Assembly: GCA_035048485.1 (NCBI GenBank) | Contig: CM068589.1 | Coordinates: 3,350,501 to 3,414,500, forward strand | DNA from: Pteria penguin | Taxonomy: Eukaryota > Mollusca > Bivalvia > Pterioida > Pteriidae | Direction: 5' to 3' | DNA length: 64,000 nucleotides | Part shown: piece by piece, positions 45,080-58,209 of the stretch | How the letters are laid out: each line of letters begins with the position of its first letter | Position numbering within the stretch: position 1 is the first letter of the stretch | The notes under the pieces: model-generated | What the model was told of the DNA's origin: nothing | The model's database searches: none | Seen by the model: the letters and a program-made list of their open reading frames with translations, nothing else | Program-made: the position numbers and the translations under genes

Positions 45080-46900
45080 TTGGAATTAAAACAGTCCAAG
45101 TTCTTTTATGGAAATGGCAGGTTTGAAATCATTTCCTCCCATCCGTTCCAAGTTTTTAATAGCTATGTACTTATCTATGTTGTATTTAAATTTAATGTGG
45201 TAGAGTATGCCTTGCAGAGTAGGAAATTTATTTTGTTTGCAACAAAAATATATAAAATGTTTTACTCTGAGAATGATAAAATTAAGGACAAAATTGTCTT
45301 TGCCAGGTTTTTCTCCAAATAAAATATTTATAATTTTCAAACTTACTCTTTTTGAATTAGTGTCATAAATAGAAAGACTTAGAGAGGTCCAGATATGTAA
45401 AACACGGGAACATTCAAACAACATATGAGGAATAGCTTTTGTTCCTCATCACAAAGGGAGCAAAGATCTGATGATTTTACATTATTTTTTTAGATAGGCA
45501 TTTATGGGTGAAATTCTGTACACGATTCTATATTGCAGCAATTGTACAGAACTATCTTTGGTAGTTTAAAAAAATTAGTAGTTTCTGTAAAATCAAAAAT
45601 GTGAGCTAAATCAAATTTCCATTTTAAGATTCCAGACGGCTCGATTTCTTTTTCATTAAGTAATATATACACAAATGTAAAGCATACGTTTTAAATGATA
45701 TTGGATATGTGGGAATCCTATTTTTCTTAAGTATAAAGAAACTGCTCGGAAATACTGTTATTTTGCATGGTATTAATATGATTTATATTAAATTTTTGTT
45801 CAAAATCTTTAATAATCTTTACTCTTTTATCATATTAATTTTGAATAAAGATATGTTTTTTATCAATAGGGCTTGTACTAAGTGTACATAATGGAGCAGA
45901 TTCAGTATCTAATTTGATACAATGGATTAATAACACTTTGTGCCATTCTAAAAATAAAAAACATCTTTCCAAATATCACTCAGAACAGCATATAACTATT
46001 CCCAAATTCAGTAGGTGGTCTGTTAAATTTTTTTTTTCCAAAATGTGCATTTCATAAAAGTTATAAAATGTTCCAAGTTTACCATATTAAGTCGTCCCAA
46101 CTCATGGATTTGTGTAATTATACCTCGTTTAATTTTATTACACCTAGAACCCATCAAAATCTGTAAAGGTCTTGATTTAAAGAAGATGATACTTCATGGC
46201 TGGGGTTCAGACGGGCTAAAAATGGATGGTTAGGTTTGGGACAAATAATGGTTTTAATCACAGTTACTCTTCCAAAAGGTGTCAATATTCTTCTGCTTCA
46301 TTGCTTTATGAGTGCTCTAAGTTTTGAAATTTGTATATCATAACTTAAATGTATGGTTTCATTTAAATGTATAGAAAATTTAATAACCAAAATTGAAAAA
46401 TTGATAGAACCCCATTCCAATTTCCATCTACTATGACGAAATACTTGGTTAGAAAACGTTTTTGAACCAATTCAAACCACTTTAGTTTTTGTTGCATTTA
46501 TATATAAATCTGATAATTTTAAAAATTACTCTAATGTGTCAAGAGTTTGTGAACAGAAATTTGTGTGAACCATCAAGAAATAAGGATGTATCGTCAACGT
46601 ACTGAAATTGCTCGAAATTGTTAATCATGATACCTTTAATGTCAGCATGTTGTTTAATAAGAATTGAGAGTATCTCAGAGGACGCTTGATATCAATTTTA
46701 TCAGAGAGAAAAATACACTGTAATAGATTATAATACAGAGAATTTAATCTAAGAAATGCAATGTTTCATAAACAAAAGCCCAAGAAATCGAACAAAGGCT
46801 TTTTTAACCAAAAAATAAAAAAAAAAAATTGAAAAACTCGGCTGTATAGCCATCACTTCCTGGGCTTTTGTTATTTTTCATGTTTTTAGAAACAAAAATT
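45080..46900 (-). pseudogene. LINE reverse transcriptase, main part
   Basis: On the minus strand, KNNKSPGSDGYTAEF near 46850 and QYVDDTSLFLDG near 46590 are the classic LINE RT motifs. The C-terminal region 45086-45424 reads FECSRVLHIW and GEKPGKDNFVLNF, typical of the post-RT domain. Stops and shifts are frequent. This is the 3' half of a LINE whose 5' parts lie at 47.1-47.6, 48.7-48.9 and 50.3-51.7 kb. Confidence 0.7.
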
Positions 46901-46904
46901 AAAC

Positions 46905-47130
46905 TCTATTTCCAGTTAAATTAGTGTAAGGAGTATCTCCCCCTTGCATATCTCTGTCCTTAGATATATTCTTTGGTTCACTTTTCGGTCATTTTGGTTT
47001 CAAAACTGCTCTTCAAATATTTACATATTTTGGGAATTCCAATCATTTGGCCACGAGCACCACTGAGGAGACATACGTTGTCGAAATGCGCATATGGTGC
47101 ACTAAATTATAAGGTATATTTGTTCTATAT
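46905..47130 (+). repeat. Dispersed GCATTTCGACAA repeat inside the LINE
   Basis: In this copy the blocks lie as GGAGTATCTCCCCCTTGCAT, then CACTGAGGAGACATACGTTG and TCGAAATGCGCATATGGTGC, so it is in the opposite orientation to most other copies. It splits the LINE RT coding sequence. Confidence 0.6.
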
Positions 47131-47605
47131 TTATTTCTAAATTTTCTGATATTTCTGTATTTAATTTAGGAATTTTAGCAATCTCTGAATACAAAGTCAA
47201 GAACAATTACAGAAATCAGATTCTTTACCTGAGAAAAGGTTTTTATACAGTTTGGTCTTGAATGGTCTAACCATGTATTTCTACCTTTTTGATTGTTTTA
47301 TTTATAAAATTACGAGATTCCAAATTGCAGAAATATTTCGAGGGGTTTTCCCCTACCTCCACACAATGGGTTTTAGATCTATTGATATAACCTTGTAAAT
47401 ATTCTCTACGGAAGTTTTCAACGTCAGTTTTTTTTTTAATTTTCTGTAAGTTTAAAATTAACGTTTTTATATTGCTCTAGATGTTCTATTTCAGCAATGA
47501 GGGACTGCTCATCCCCCTCCCCTTCTGTAGCATTAAAGTATGAGATAGTTATTCCTCTTATATCTAGTAGTAAGAGTAGTTTCTAAAAAAAGGGCTATCG
47601 TCATT
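47131..47605 (-). pseudogene. LINE segment between endonuclease and RT
   Basis: Minus-strand REYLQGYINRSKTHCVEVGE and PSKYFCNLESRNFINKTI (near 47290-47410) match the linker before LINE RT, continuing an EIEHLEQYKN helix. It is interrupted by the MITE on its right. Confidence 0.65.
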
Positions 47606-47611
47606 GGTGTA

Positions 47612-48034
47612 CAGTGGGGTGCAGTCCTAACATAACATTATGTTAACGTCGCGTTAACGTGGAGTTTGCTTTCTCGTGCGCTCAGGACTGCTGGGCACAC
47701 GCGTTTGCGTTAACGCAGATTTCCACGTGAACTTAATTTATAGACCGCGTGAACGCGCTTGACTGCCGCGTTAACGCGCTTGACTGCCGCGTGAACGTGC
47801 TTGACAGCCACGTTCGCTTGCTTACAACTTAAAACATGTATTACCATGTTCATATAGAAGGATTTGAAGGAGAATAGATATATACATTGTATATGTATAT
47901 TTAAAAAATTATTAATGTGTAACTAATATATTTAGAAGTAAATAAAACCCTTTCGAGTTGAGGGATGAATTTCAGAAAGATTGAACGCAATTTCCGAACA
48001 TTGACTTTAATGAAATTTAATCTTATTTTAGGAA

Positions 48035-48087
<53 letters not shown>

Positions 48088-48697
48088 TGAAATAAAAATT
48101 AATAAAGATAATAATAACGATAATTATTATATTTTTATATTATAGAAAATAGCTTAATTAAAAATAATAATAATAAAAATATAAATAAGAAATACATGTA
48201 AATACAACAATAAAATAATTATAAATGAATAAACAAAAAAGAAATATATACATAAATCAACTAATTAAAAATAAATAAATAAAAGAAATTAGAAAGTAAT
48301 TATGCTAGTATAAACTGACGAAGTTTTTTCATAAATACCTTATTGCATGTCTACGCGATAATTTCCTTTGTTATATTACATATGAAATCCTTAATGCAGG
48401 GAGTCATTTTAACATTTCATTTAATACACGTTTTTAAGGCGACATTCGCGGTAATTTAATTAGATCCATTTTATTTTCTCCATCCGTACTGCATAGAAAA
48501 TTACGAATATAGACATGTGAACGTGCGACTGGACCAAGCGCACGCGGGAATACATCGCGTTAACGCGAATTCCCTACCGCGTTAACGCGAGGAGCGCACG
48601 CGCGTCCGGTCGAGCAGTCCTAGCACGTGTGCTAGAGCAGTCCTCGCGACCGCTTTTCGCGTTAACGTGTATGTTACGTAAGGACTGCACCCATCTG
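47612..48697. mobile_element. 1.1-kb MITE with TA target, copy 2
   Basis: It has the same ends and internal GCGTTAACGC palindromes as the 27.5-kb copy, 1086 versus 1106 bp, with the (AAT)n tract and other small indels differing. It is flanked by TA on both sides and inserted in the LINE, whose coding sequence resumes right after it. Confidence 0.8.
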
Positions 48698-48699
48698 TA

Positions 48700-48945
48700 A
48701 TTGCTGTTATCATTGTCATTAGGTTATGATATTGATCTTTGAGTTTAGAAATTGTCACTTTGACCTTTGGAGCATAATCTGTTTCTGTTAATAGACTGTT
48801 ATTAAATTTCCAAAGACCACGACCTCTGTCAAACTCATTAAGTTTCAGTTCCAAAACAACAATAGGATGGTTAGACCTCTAACCTGTTTTGATAGAGAGG
48901 ATTTTCAATTATATTAGATAATTTAGAATTATTTATATGAGTATT
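48700..48945 (-). pseudogene. LINE endonuclease end
   Basis: Minus-strand LKLNEFDRGRGLWKFNNSLL matches the end of the LINE endonuclease domain (a RGRGFWKFN-type block). It joins the MITE on the left and the plus-strand LINE on the right. Confidence 0.65.
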
Positions 48946-48960
48946 ATTATGATAAAAAAA

Positions 48961-50292
48961 AAAAGCTCAAATCAAGTGACAAAAACATATATGGGTCAAA
49001 TATGCTTAATCCTTTACCTATATTTTACCAGGAAGTCTTTTCATGTTTTAATGAATGTAAATCAATTATAACTCTGAATGATCTTTCGTGTACAGATTTA
49101 CTATCACAACCTCTCTGGTGTAATAATATGTTTAAATATAACGGGAAAACTCTATATTTTCAAACTGGATTAAAAGCAATTTTCTCTATGTAAAAGATCG
49201 GAAAATGAAATCTACTGTAGATATACTGGAGCAATTGTCTAGTAAAACAAATTGGATTTGTGAATTTAAATTATTAAAAAAGTAACTTATAACCGCATTA
49301 ATGAAGCTCAGCAAAGATTCAATACTTACACCCAAAATTTGTGATAAATATACATTTTCGTTTCATCCTGGTTTTACCACATTCATGGACAAAACGTGTA
49401 AATTGTATTATCAAAACCTACTGAAGAAAAAAATTCAACATCCTTTATATCAATCGTTATTATTGCGTGAATTCATTATAGACAAATCTAACTGGATGAA
49501 CATTTATACCAATAAAATTGTTTCAATGAATGACAGACGAATATCAGAATTCAAACTAATAAACGATATATTATGTAATAATACTTTTTTTTTCAAAAGG
49601 TAAATTAAAAGACAGTGACGTGTGTATTAATTGTAACATTACTGAAAATTCGAAACATCTTATACATGAGTGTAATATTGTAAACAATGTGTGGAAACTT
49701 TTAGGTTCTATACTTGGTTTTGAAATAAAATGGAAACATATAATAATAGGTTTTTACTATGAAAATAATAATAAAACTAAATATCTTAACGAACTTATTT
49801 CTGTTGTGGCATATTGTGTATATAAATACAAAATGACTTCAAGATATGAAAAGAAAGAAGAAAACGAAATTATGTTGAGAAAGTATATAAGATATACGCT
49901 AAATGTAAGATATAATATTATTTCTGTTCTAAAAAATGTTTACATACATTCTATAAATAGATTTGTTGATAAGCTATAAAACTGTAATTATGTAAATACA
50001 TAATGTATACATATATTTGCATTTCAGAAATATGATATATATATTACAAATAATTTTACTTTACTTGGGCTCATTTACATGATATATGTAATATTTATGC
50101 ATTGTTTATTATAACTGGAATACATATATATAATTCTATGTTACCTATATATGACTCATATAATATGATTTGGATTATTCAATTATTTGCAATATAACAT
50201 GTTTCAATGTTCTTGTTATCACCTTTTCCTGACTCGGGATATGGCGAATTGTAAAGAGGGTTTATAATGTATGAATAAAATATTATAAAAAA
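48961..50292 (+). pseudogene. 5'-truncated LINE inserted in the first LINE
   Basis: Plus-strand frames 49002-49193, 49301-49603 and 49620-49979 give LSQPLWCNNMFKYNGKTLYF, ISEFKLINDIL and CINCNITENSKHLIHECNIV..VWKLLG, the post-RT C-terminal region of a LINE. A candidate 11-bp duplication TGATAAAAAAA flanks it (48950-48960, 50293-50303), though the motif is low complexity. Confidence 0.7.
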
Positions 50293-50309
50293 TGATAAAA
50301 AAAGGGAGG

Positions 50310-50575
50310 GGGTCACAATTTAGACTATAAATTTAATGTTGACTAATGTTACCACTGTCATGTTTTTTTCTTTGAATAACTTCAGTCCAAAGTCAATATT
50401 GAAAAAAAAAAATTGCGACTCCTCTACTATCAGATGAATAGGACTTTCATTATAAGGTTCCAAATTAGGAACAAAATGGGTAACTTGAAAACAAATGATT
50501 GAGTATTCTCTTGTTTTGAAAAATTAAGAACGTCTTTGCGTTTTGATGGTGTATCTAAACCTTTACAATTCACAG
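50310..50575 (-). pseudogene. LINE endonuclease start
   Basis: Minus-strand ITIATVNCKGLDTPSKRKDV at about 50565-50500 is the usual beginning of a LINE apurinic-like endonuclease. The rest is shifted. Confidence 0.65.
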
Positions 50576-50579
50576 TAGC

Positions 50580-51715
50580 AATAGTTATAGCATAAGAAAT
50601 CAAATATTTCTTTTACACATTCACTCAACCTACACCCACACACATCTGTATACACCACTTGCACAGGAAAGAATAGACAGGAAAGATATAAAACATGTGA
50701 TGTCAAACATATGGTGAAAAAGTGAAGTAAAAACAATCAAATTACTATCTGGTAGACACTGAAAAAGGTCAAAATACAATTAAGTGTTATTGACACCAGT
50801 CTGCAGAACACTACGCTCAAGTGAGTGGGATTATATTGGTATTGGACTAGTCGGGAGCACAAAAAAGGGAACAGGCACTACGCGGAAACCGGAAACAGAT
50901 ATTTCACTGAATATCGTCGAGGATGTCTTTGTCGGAGGCTTGGAACACTTTCTTTTACCATTTTGAAGTTTTCCATATATAGAACATCATTAAAATAACA
51001 CGCTGATTTTATTTTTCCATGCTCCAGTAGTTTTGAAATGAACCCCGTGTTTAAAGATGTGACGTCGTCTACAAAGCGGACACCTTTCCCCTTCTCCTTC
51101 ACTGCATATATCGGAGTTATTCACTTTTACAAAGATAGGGCGCAGTTTTCCTGATTTTCCCGGAATCTTGTGGCAATAAAAATTTCTTCATTTTTAGCTC
51201 TACCCCTGTTATTCTACGCAAGATTTCTTTGATTTTTCTTGAGTTTTTTTCTCTTTGGCTTTTCTCAATTCCCAGGATTTTAAATTTTGTTTTATGTTAT
51301 GGAGTACTGATCATTGCAATTAGGTTTATTAATAGATGGTGTAGTTTCCTCTTTATTTTTCTGCAATTGAAGCATCAATAGACGGACTTCGTTGGGTTTA
51401 GCAGAAAGACTTTCTTTTAGTTCAATAACCTCTGTCTCTACGTGGCCCATTTTCCTCAGAAAGTTTTCTACTTTAACCATACAGATTTTTTTTTCTATAT
51501 CAGAACACCTTTTATCGACCTCTTATGATTTCTTTCTTCAAAAGCTATCTTAATAATAGTTCTTACTATTTCCTTATCTATTTCCTTTTCCTTATCTTCA
51601 GTTACAGTTTTTCTATCTGTACTGTTGTTGTCGTTGTAAACATTTTCAGCATGGACCAGTGAACAAGAACATGTGATACCAATAGGGGTGTACAGAATTA
51701 ACAAACACACTAACC
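50580..51715 (-). pseudogene. Probable LINE ORF1 region
   Basis: Minus-strand frames 51495-51710, 51292-51480 and 50878-51102 encode a charged segment with a likely coiled coil (VENFLRKMGHVETEVIELKE), in the right place for ORF1 of the LINE. No zinc knuckle or RRM was recognised, so the call rests on position. Confidence 0.4.
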
Positions 51716-51719
51716 AGTT

Positions 51720-53548
51720 AATATTAATTTTTACCGTCCAGGAGTTAAATTCCAGAGACGATAATGTACACTAATTTAAGTCCGTGCTTAAAATACTTTG
51801 AGTTCAAGCGAAGAGAAATTCTTAAATCCCGTATATATATTTAAAATATCCGACTTCGCGGGAGCTCACTCAAACGTTTTACTCCATCGAGCGCCGTACA
51901 GGAAGTAAAATTACCGACATTTTTACTATTATTTGTCATGTGAAAATTCAAATAGAATTTACGTTATTTAGGAGCATACATGATTGGGGTTACAACATCT
52001 ATCAGTAGTCCTATATCCGAGCAAAGCATGAACGAAATTGAAGATCCCCTTTGTCTTATGCTTTAAATTAATGCTGGCAGCGAATATACTCCATGATGCC
52101 TCTTCCCATATCTGCACAAGGAAATATAAGCATATGGGCTTTGAAAATATTTGGGTCTGTCAGTAGTTGCGGTTGAACCACCTGAAAATAAACATCCTCT
52201 ATTAATGATTCGGATTTTTACTGAAGTGAGTTACGTTGTGCACTAAGTGTAAATAACTGAAACAGGTCTATTTATAAGCTTCGTTAATAATGAAATTTTC
52301 GTTGAAAATATTAATACTTCAATGTCCAGTACCTTCACATAAAAATAAAACCAATATTAGTTATTATCACATCATATAATACGTCTTTTTTTCTCCTAGC
52401 GAAACTATTCTATCCACTAAGTAAGTATACTGTATTCATAATATACATATATAACATATATAACAAATATATATATATATAAACACAAAAATCACTGGTA
52501 AGCTTTAAATACAGTTGAGTGCCGACCTTCCACCATATTATGTAAACAGTGCCTAATTATGAACGTTGCTGTTCTCGCCAGCTCAAGCCTGCTGAAAATA
52601 TAAATGTATATTTGCATTGGACTTCCATACTACTTACGTAGATAAATTTATATATCTAGACAAACTTCAAGAACCAGGCAAGATAAGGCAGGTCAATATT
52701 CTTTTTCCTGATGTTATGTGGGAATAACACTTTCGGCTTACGGCTCATCAGCATATCATATAAGAAACACAGCTGTACATGTAAACAAAAAGGTACATAC
52801 ACATAGTGAGTATTCTCACTGCAGGGGCGTGCTTTGTCGAGACCGAAACTGTAAAAATCGAAAGCATTATCAAATATTTATACTTTGGATTTCCACAGAC
52901 TCGGCTTTGAACATTACTGAAGATATACTTGTCAAAATCTGCATATGATGCACTAAATTGATATATGTATTCGTATTCTCTCCAAACTTCTGTCAAGCGT
53001 GACTGCTTTTTACGGTAACGTGACTGTTATTTCATGACTGTACACTCCGGTAATTTTTCGTAATTTCATACACTCATATATAACATATGATATCAGAAAA
53101 CAGCAAGTCACTTCATGTAGTATGGGTGAATAAGGTAACACACTGTAGTTAGACTTTAGAAAAATAAAAAGATGAAATACAAAACGAATGCATGACACCA
53201 GCAGTTGATAACTCGGAGAAAGTGTTGAAATATAGGGGTTTATTACAAACAAGAATGTAGAAAATAATAAAAGGAATTCTTGATGTCAAGGCATCAATCT
53301 ACTTTGATCATGTCCTATTATAACAGTAGAGCCACAATCTAAGGGATATTTTACTGAGAAAAGGAAAGGAAAGTGTTGATAGTGTGCCATATTTTTAATA
53401 AATTAAAAGTAAATTTACAAATGTTTATACAGAAGATTCAATTTTAATGTAACTTATTTTCAGAGTGATAAGAATTTCTCATAATAGTGTGAATATAGTA
53501 TTTTCTTTTAAGACATAATAGAAAGTCACTGATATTTATTTGTTTCAG
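51720..53548. other. Intron sequence, no exon recognised
   Basis: AT-rich with a short TA run near 52445-52480. Small opposing ORFs at 52.7-53.2 kb lack motifs. Confidence 0.45.
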
Positions 53549-53686
53549 ATTGCCCTATTTTTTATATAGAAGAAACAACCTATTTAAAGTGGAATTGCAC
53601 CCATAATTTGCTGCTGTCATATAAGAGCTTGTGCATAGAAGAATTGCTACCAAATAAAACTTATTCAACGAACCAACTTTACAAAT
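53549..53686 (+). CDS. Receptor copy 2: Cys-containing extracellular exon (module 2)
   Basis: A 138-bp exon between TTTGTTTCAG and T|GTAAGA, phase 1 at both ends with a split Cys. It encodes CPIFYIEETTYLKWNCTHNL, then SYKSLC and TNQLYKC, with NCT and NKT glycosylation sequons. It lies upstream of the transmembrane exons on the same strand. The matching exon of copy 1 would lie before the window start. Confidence 0.65.
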
Positions 53687-54429
53687 GTAAGATTGTTTGA
53701 TTTTTTAAAACAGGACATACAAATTTCACTTCAGACATTGCCTATGAAAAGCCCTAGGTCATATTTAAGTTGTGGTGATCAGGTGTTCGTTTCATCAACA
53801 AAAGGTCCCGGATTGACCCCTGTCGTAGGCACACTTGTGTCCTGTCTTTCGAATGAAACAGGCGTAGCACGTAAATAATCCCTCACTGCTTCGAATGGAT
53901 GCATCAAAAGGTGTATTTCTATGGAATGCATTTGGCAGATGCCGTCATTATATACGTGGGGTTATCGTGGAGTGACATAACACAATAATAAATCAATCCA
54001 TAGATATTATTTCAATTTCAAAATTTCATAAGTCTTACTATGAATTGATGGATTTTCTCTCTTTCTTGTAAGAAGTACGAAGTATCATAATAAGAACAAA
54101 TACTCTATTTTGACATAAGATTGATGTTTATAGATCCAGTTTGTTTTCTCGGACAGAAGCTTCAGAAGACGATACCGGTGTAAGTTTGTTTCTATATTAT
54201 TGTTGTTTATTTGGCCTGAACATAGTGAGCTTATCTGGATTGAACAGAATGTGCTGTTAATATAGGACGAATGAATGAAATGAATATTAGAATATGCAGA
54301 ATAATATCCTTCAAACGTTAAATAATAAAATAATAAACCACCACGAGCTGTGCATCATGAACTTTTTGACGATGGTTAATTTGAAATTATATGTATACAT
54401 TTAAACATTGTTCATGTGCATTTCTGACA

Positions 54430-54725
54430 CCAGAATGGCAGTTCAGCAGCAATTCATAACGTGATTGAGATTTGATTTAGTGTGATTGTTTCCTTTATGT
54501 GTTCATTTGTGTATATATGTGTATTTACTTCCTGAAGGAAGAGAGACTTTTGCAACGGATAGTGCATACAAGGAAGATAAGCTTACTGCCCCAGACACCT
54601 GGTCTCATCTTAAATTCATTTGTGTTCTCATTTTCTTTAAATATAATATTGTACACGATTTTGTCCCTTTAGTCCATGGAATGTGTTTAATCCGTCAGTA
54701 CCTTTTTGTTTACCTTTTACTCATT
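54430..54725 (+). repeat. Paralogous intron segment of receptor copy 2
   Basis: Collinear with 368-680. It lacks the family B insertion present in copy 1 after 680 and continues directly to the sequence matching 1470 onward. Confidence 0.6.
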
Positions 54726-55091
54726 ATCATACGGGTTGCCAATTGATAATTTTGTTTTTGCATGGCAATTGGTGGCTACTATGCCCAACCCCACGGGACG
54801 TTATAGGTATATGTTACGTCGAATAATTTATTTGCTATTTTAACATCAAACATGGTGATCATGACAATTCTTCTATCACATAATAACGTAAAGATTAGGA
54901 ACAATACTATTTTGGTATGAAGTCAAATAATTATCAATCAGTAAATAATGAAATATCAGGACGTATAACAAGAAGTTGCTGTATTCCATTGAAAATGTTT
55001 AATACTAGCCATTCAAAGACAAATATAAAAGAGCAAACTTTATATGTTTATTAAAAAGAAGAGAAATTGGGATATAACATTTTTATTTAAG

Positions 55092-55222
55092 AACCCCTGT
55101 CACAGACCTCTCTGGTTCATCTGGAGCTACTGACTATGAAGTCAATAACTCATTATTTTCTGCCTTGCCATATTCCAGTACTCAAAACACATGGGATGAA
55201 GATACAGCCTTGACTGAGTCAA
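55092..55222 (+). CDS. Receptor copy 2: extracellular juxtamembrane exon
   Basis: Matches 1872-2002, with ALPYSSTQNTWDEDT identical. The donor is A|GTAATA, phase 1. The acceptor is either TTTATTTAAG (before 55092) or CACAG (before 55106). The latter keeps phase 1 with the preceding exon but is absent in copy 1. Confidence 0.6.
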
Positions 55223-55612
55223 GTAATATTTTGTTTACTATGTTTTTATGATATGTATACCTTAAGATGCGATTTAATTGTTTCGGACTTAATTGACTTT
55301 ATGCAGTGTTTGCATCCTCAGCATTCATATTTTGGTAAACCATAACGGGTTTTGCTATTCAAAAGGGAGACGATTTCTTCATGCATGCATCTTTTCTAAC
55401 ATCTGATTTCCAGGAGGTATTTTCGTATTTTACTTAATTGTTTATTATTAAGATTGATAATGATTAATAATTTTATTCTTAATAATTCTTAGTGTATTTC
55501 AGTCCACTGGATCAAACAGGACAAAGACCTCATTACATTGCTAATACATCTTTCATATAATAAAAACTTTGTACATTTTCGTCACGTCACTTGTAAGGTT
55601 ATTGTTTTACAG

Positions 55613-55660
55613 ATAATAAAGTACTCCTTCCTATAGTTGTTATCATCATTTCTACTGTTG
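55613..55660 (+). CDS. Receptor copy 2: first transmembrane exon
   Basis: 48 bp, TTTTACAG to G|GTAAGA, phase 1-1, encoding VLLPIVVIIISTV. Confidence 0.7.
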
Positions 55661-55964
55661 GTAAGAGATAACTGTATATATTATGTTTTTCATTAACGTC
55701 TTTCCTCTGTTATGTGCTGATCTGTCAGTTTACTCAAATCTGTGGTAATATGATTTCATGTGTGAAACATTGTAAATTTTGAAAAGCGAAGAAGTATTAG
55801 TTTACTTGTCGACTTAACAACTATTATAAGCTGTATTATTGAATTGAATTCACTGCGATGTGTGGTTACCACAAGAGAAAACACCTTTCCTCTCAGCTTC
55901 GATTTGCCTTCGTTTTCCAATATCAATGGAGATGAAACAGCCCAAGAGAATTACTTCTAAAACA

Positions 55965-56290
55965 TAAATATAAGAACATATATACGTTACGATTCGGTGC
56001 ACTAGACTTGCATTTTGACAACTTGTGTCTCTCCAATGATGCTCATGGTCAAATGGTCGGAATTCTAATAATATATATTTTAAGAGCAGAGCTAAAAACA
56101 AAGTGCCCTAAAAAGTGATCCAAAATTTCAATCTAAGGACAGAGCTGACATGAGGGAATTACTCCTTACTTTAAGAGTGATTTAGAAAATTCCATGACTA
56201 GCAATTCTAAGTATATATTTCACTTCTGCACAAAAGAACTGAAAACTACACTTGTGATGCCCTCGGTTCTAAACTATTCATTAAGAGCGA
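55965..56290 (+). repeat. Dispersed GCATTTCGACAA repeat, paralogue of 2660-3010
   Basis: Same intron position in both receptor copies, with the core changed to GACTTGCATTTTGACAACTT. Confidence 0.65.
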
Positions 56291-56598
56291 TTATATCTTT
56301 ATCTTCAAAAACACAAAATTCATCAAATCTAGCACCGAAAAGAAATCCTTACATTTCGCATATTAATTTGGCACAGTAGTGTCATTAAAATATGAAAATA
56401 TCTAGGGTATCTATAAAATACTGTCAGTTCAAATATTAAGATCTCAGACATTACTCAAACTACAACGTCCAGTACAGCTAAAAAATGGGTGTTGAGAAGT
56501 TTAGAAAACGGAGATGGATGTACGTTAAATATCTCATAAGATCAGAGAAAAAACATTGGTTCAAATAATTAACATATGTGATATTCTTTACATTGTAG

Positions 56599-56665
56599 TT
56601 GCCATTCTGATTATTGTATTATCAGCAAACATCTTCGTCTTCGTGTATATTCGTTACAATGACAA
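56599..56665 (+). CDS. Receptor copy 2: second transmembrane exon
   Basis: 67 bp, ATTGTAG to AA|GTAAGT, encoding VAILIIVLSANIFVFVYIRY, one Val-to-Ile change from copy 1. Confidence 0.8.
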
Positions 56666-56719
56666 GTAAGTGTAAATTATGTTCTTTCGTCTTATGAATC
56701 TAATGTAATATAAACCAGA

Positions 56720-57290
56720 GAAGATATCTGACAAAAGCAGTATGACACAAATCACCAAGGATATGCACACAAAACATGATAATAGTAGAATATACACGGA
56801 AAACATTTATAAATAATTCTCCTGGTAGGGAACAAGGATCGACAGGTTTCTAAAGAAGAGAGGTCATGAAAAAAATTATTACACACCAAAAGTTTATAAA
56901 ATAATCTGCTGCTATCAAAATATGTAAAGCGACATCAACATAAGGAAATCATGTTCCGCCCGTCTGTAAGCGAGCTCAGATCTTTGATCATTAGTCTCAA
57001 TTAACACCTGTCTCTTCTGAAAAGGTTTGGTCAAGGCCTGTCATGGATTCCTCACCGCCCTGGTAGTAAGCGTGCAACGCTCAAGTAAAAGTCTGCATAG
57101 GGTTGTAGAGGGACCGAATACAACATGCATGGTCTTAGCGATGATCATGGGGATCATACTGTCGATGTCGAAGGCGTTCAATAATTTCGAACCCGCCGAT
57201 ATGAAATTATGCTATCTGTATAAGTTTAAAAGTAATCTGAGAACTGTTTGCGTGAAACTCCAAAACATTAGTGCAGGCTAAAGGGTTTGT
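56720..57290 (-). mobile_element. Naiad family A relic in receptor copy 2 intron
   Basis: Minus-strand 3' UTR and RT end, orthologous to the 3.5-3.9 kb relic. The SECIS-like hairpin keeps ATGA and AAA, but its 3' half with TGA is deleted near 57005. Confidence 0.6.
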
Positions 57291-57355
57291 AAAAAAAAAA
57301 CTCCAGAGATCAGTTATTACATATTAATGTATATTTTATGCATATTCATTTCTAG

Positions 57356-57512
57356 AAGCAAACAAATATTTAGTGACAGTCACAATATCCAACAAATGTC
57401 AAATGCAGAAATGGTATACGAAGAGGTGGACAACGATGTCAATGTATACGAGGAAATCATTGATGGTGAAGAATCCCATCGTTCGAAAGACAACAGACTA
57501 CGCGATGGATAA
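57356..57512 (+). CDS. Receptor copy 2: cytoplasmic tail exon, early stop
   Basis: The acceptor ATTTCTAG is followed by MVYEEVDNDVNVYEEIIDGE. TAA at 57510 replaces the Tyr codon of copy 1 (RDGYFD), removing about 39 residues. Both tyrosine motifs remain, so it may still signal, or the copy may be decaying. Similarity to copy 1 continues past the stop to 57628. Confidence 0.7.
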
Positions 57513-58209
57513 GTTGACGTGGAAGAGGAAAACAAATTTCGTAATGTAAACAGAGTCGTCATCGATAATTGTATTAAAGCGAACATTGGCGCCAATAATC
57601 ATGGGATGGAGGACAGTGAAACAATTTAAACATCGAAGTCAACATCTAATGTCATGGAATTGAAGATTAAAGTCTATGCAAAGGAGAACGTTGATGACGA
57701 TCACAGAACTGGTCATTAGATAAGATAATAATAATGATATTGTTGAGGTGTGAAATATCGTTAACACATATTGTGTGATGTGTTTTACCGGATGATTGTT
57801 CACTTTTTCAGAAATTGCTTTGAAATCGCAAAAATCATTTTCTTTAGAAATATGTAAAATTGGCTGAATCAATTCTGTGTGTTGTTTGTTGATATCACTC
57901 AAAACAAAAAATGGGTTAATTTGTTAATTGGGATTTAGTGTCGCCTTTAAGTTACAGTTTTGACATTTGTATCATTTTATATATATTGAATACCATTGTC
58001 TGTAATCGAATATATTTGCAAGACAATGCTGTGTTTGAATTACAAGTTATCATTATTCATCAAAAGGGAGTTAAGTGATAGGTAGCCCGTGTCTACCTTA
58101 TACATAACAATGTATGACTATATCTATATCTATGTTTTTGGTAAAGTTTCAGGGAGGTTCACGTATACTATGGAATTTGTATTCGTATTTTGTCTTTTGT
58201 GTAAATAAC

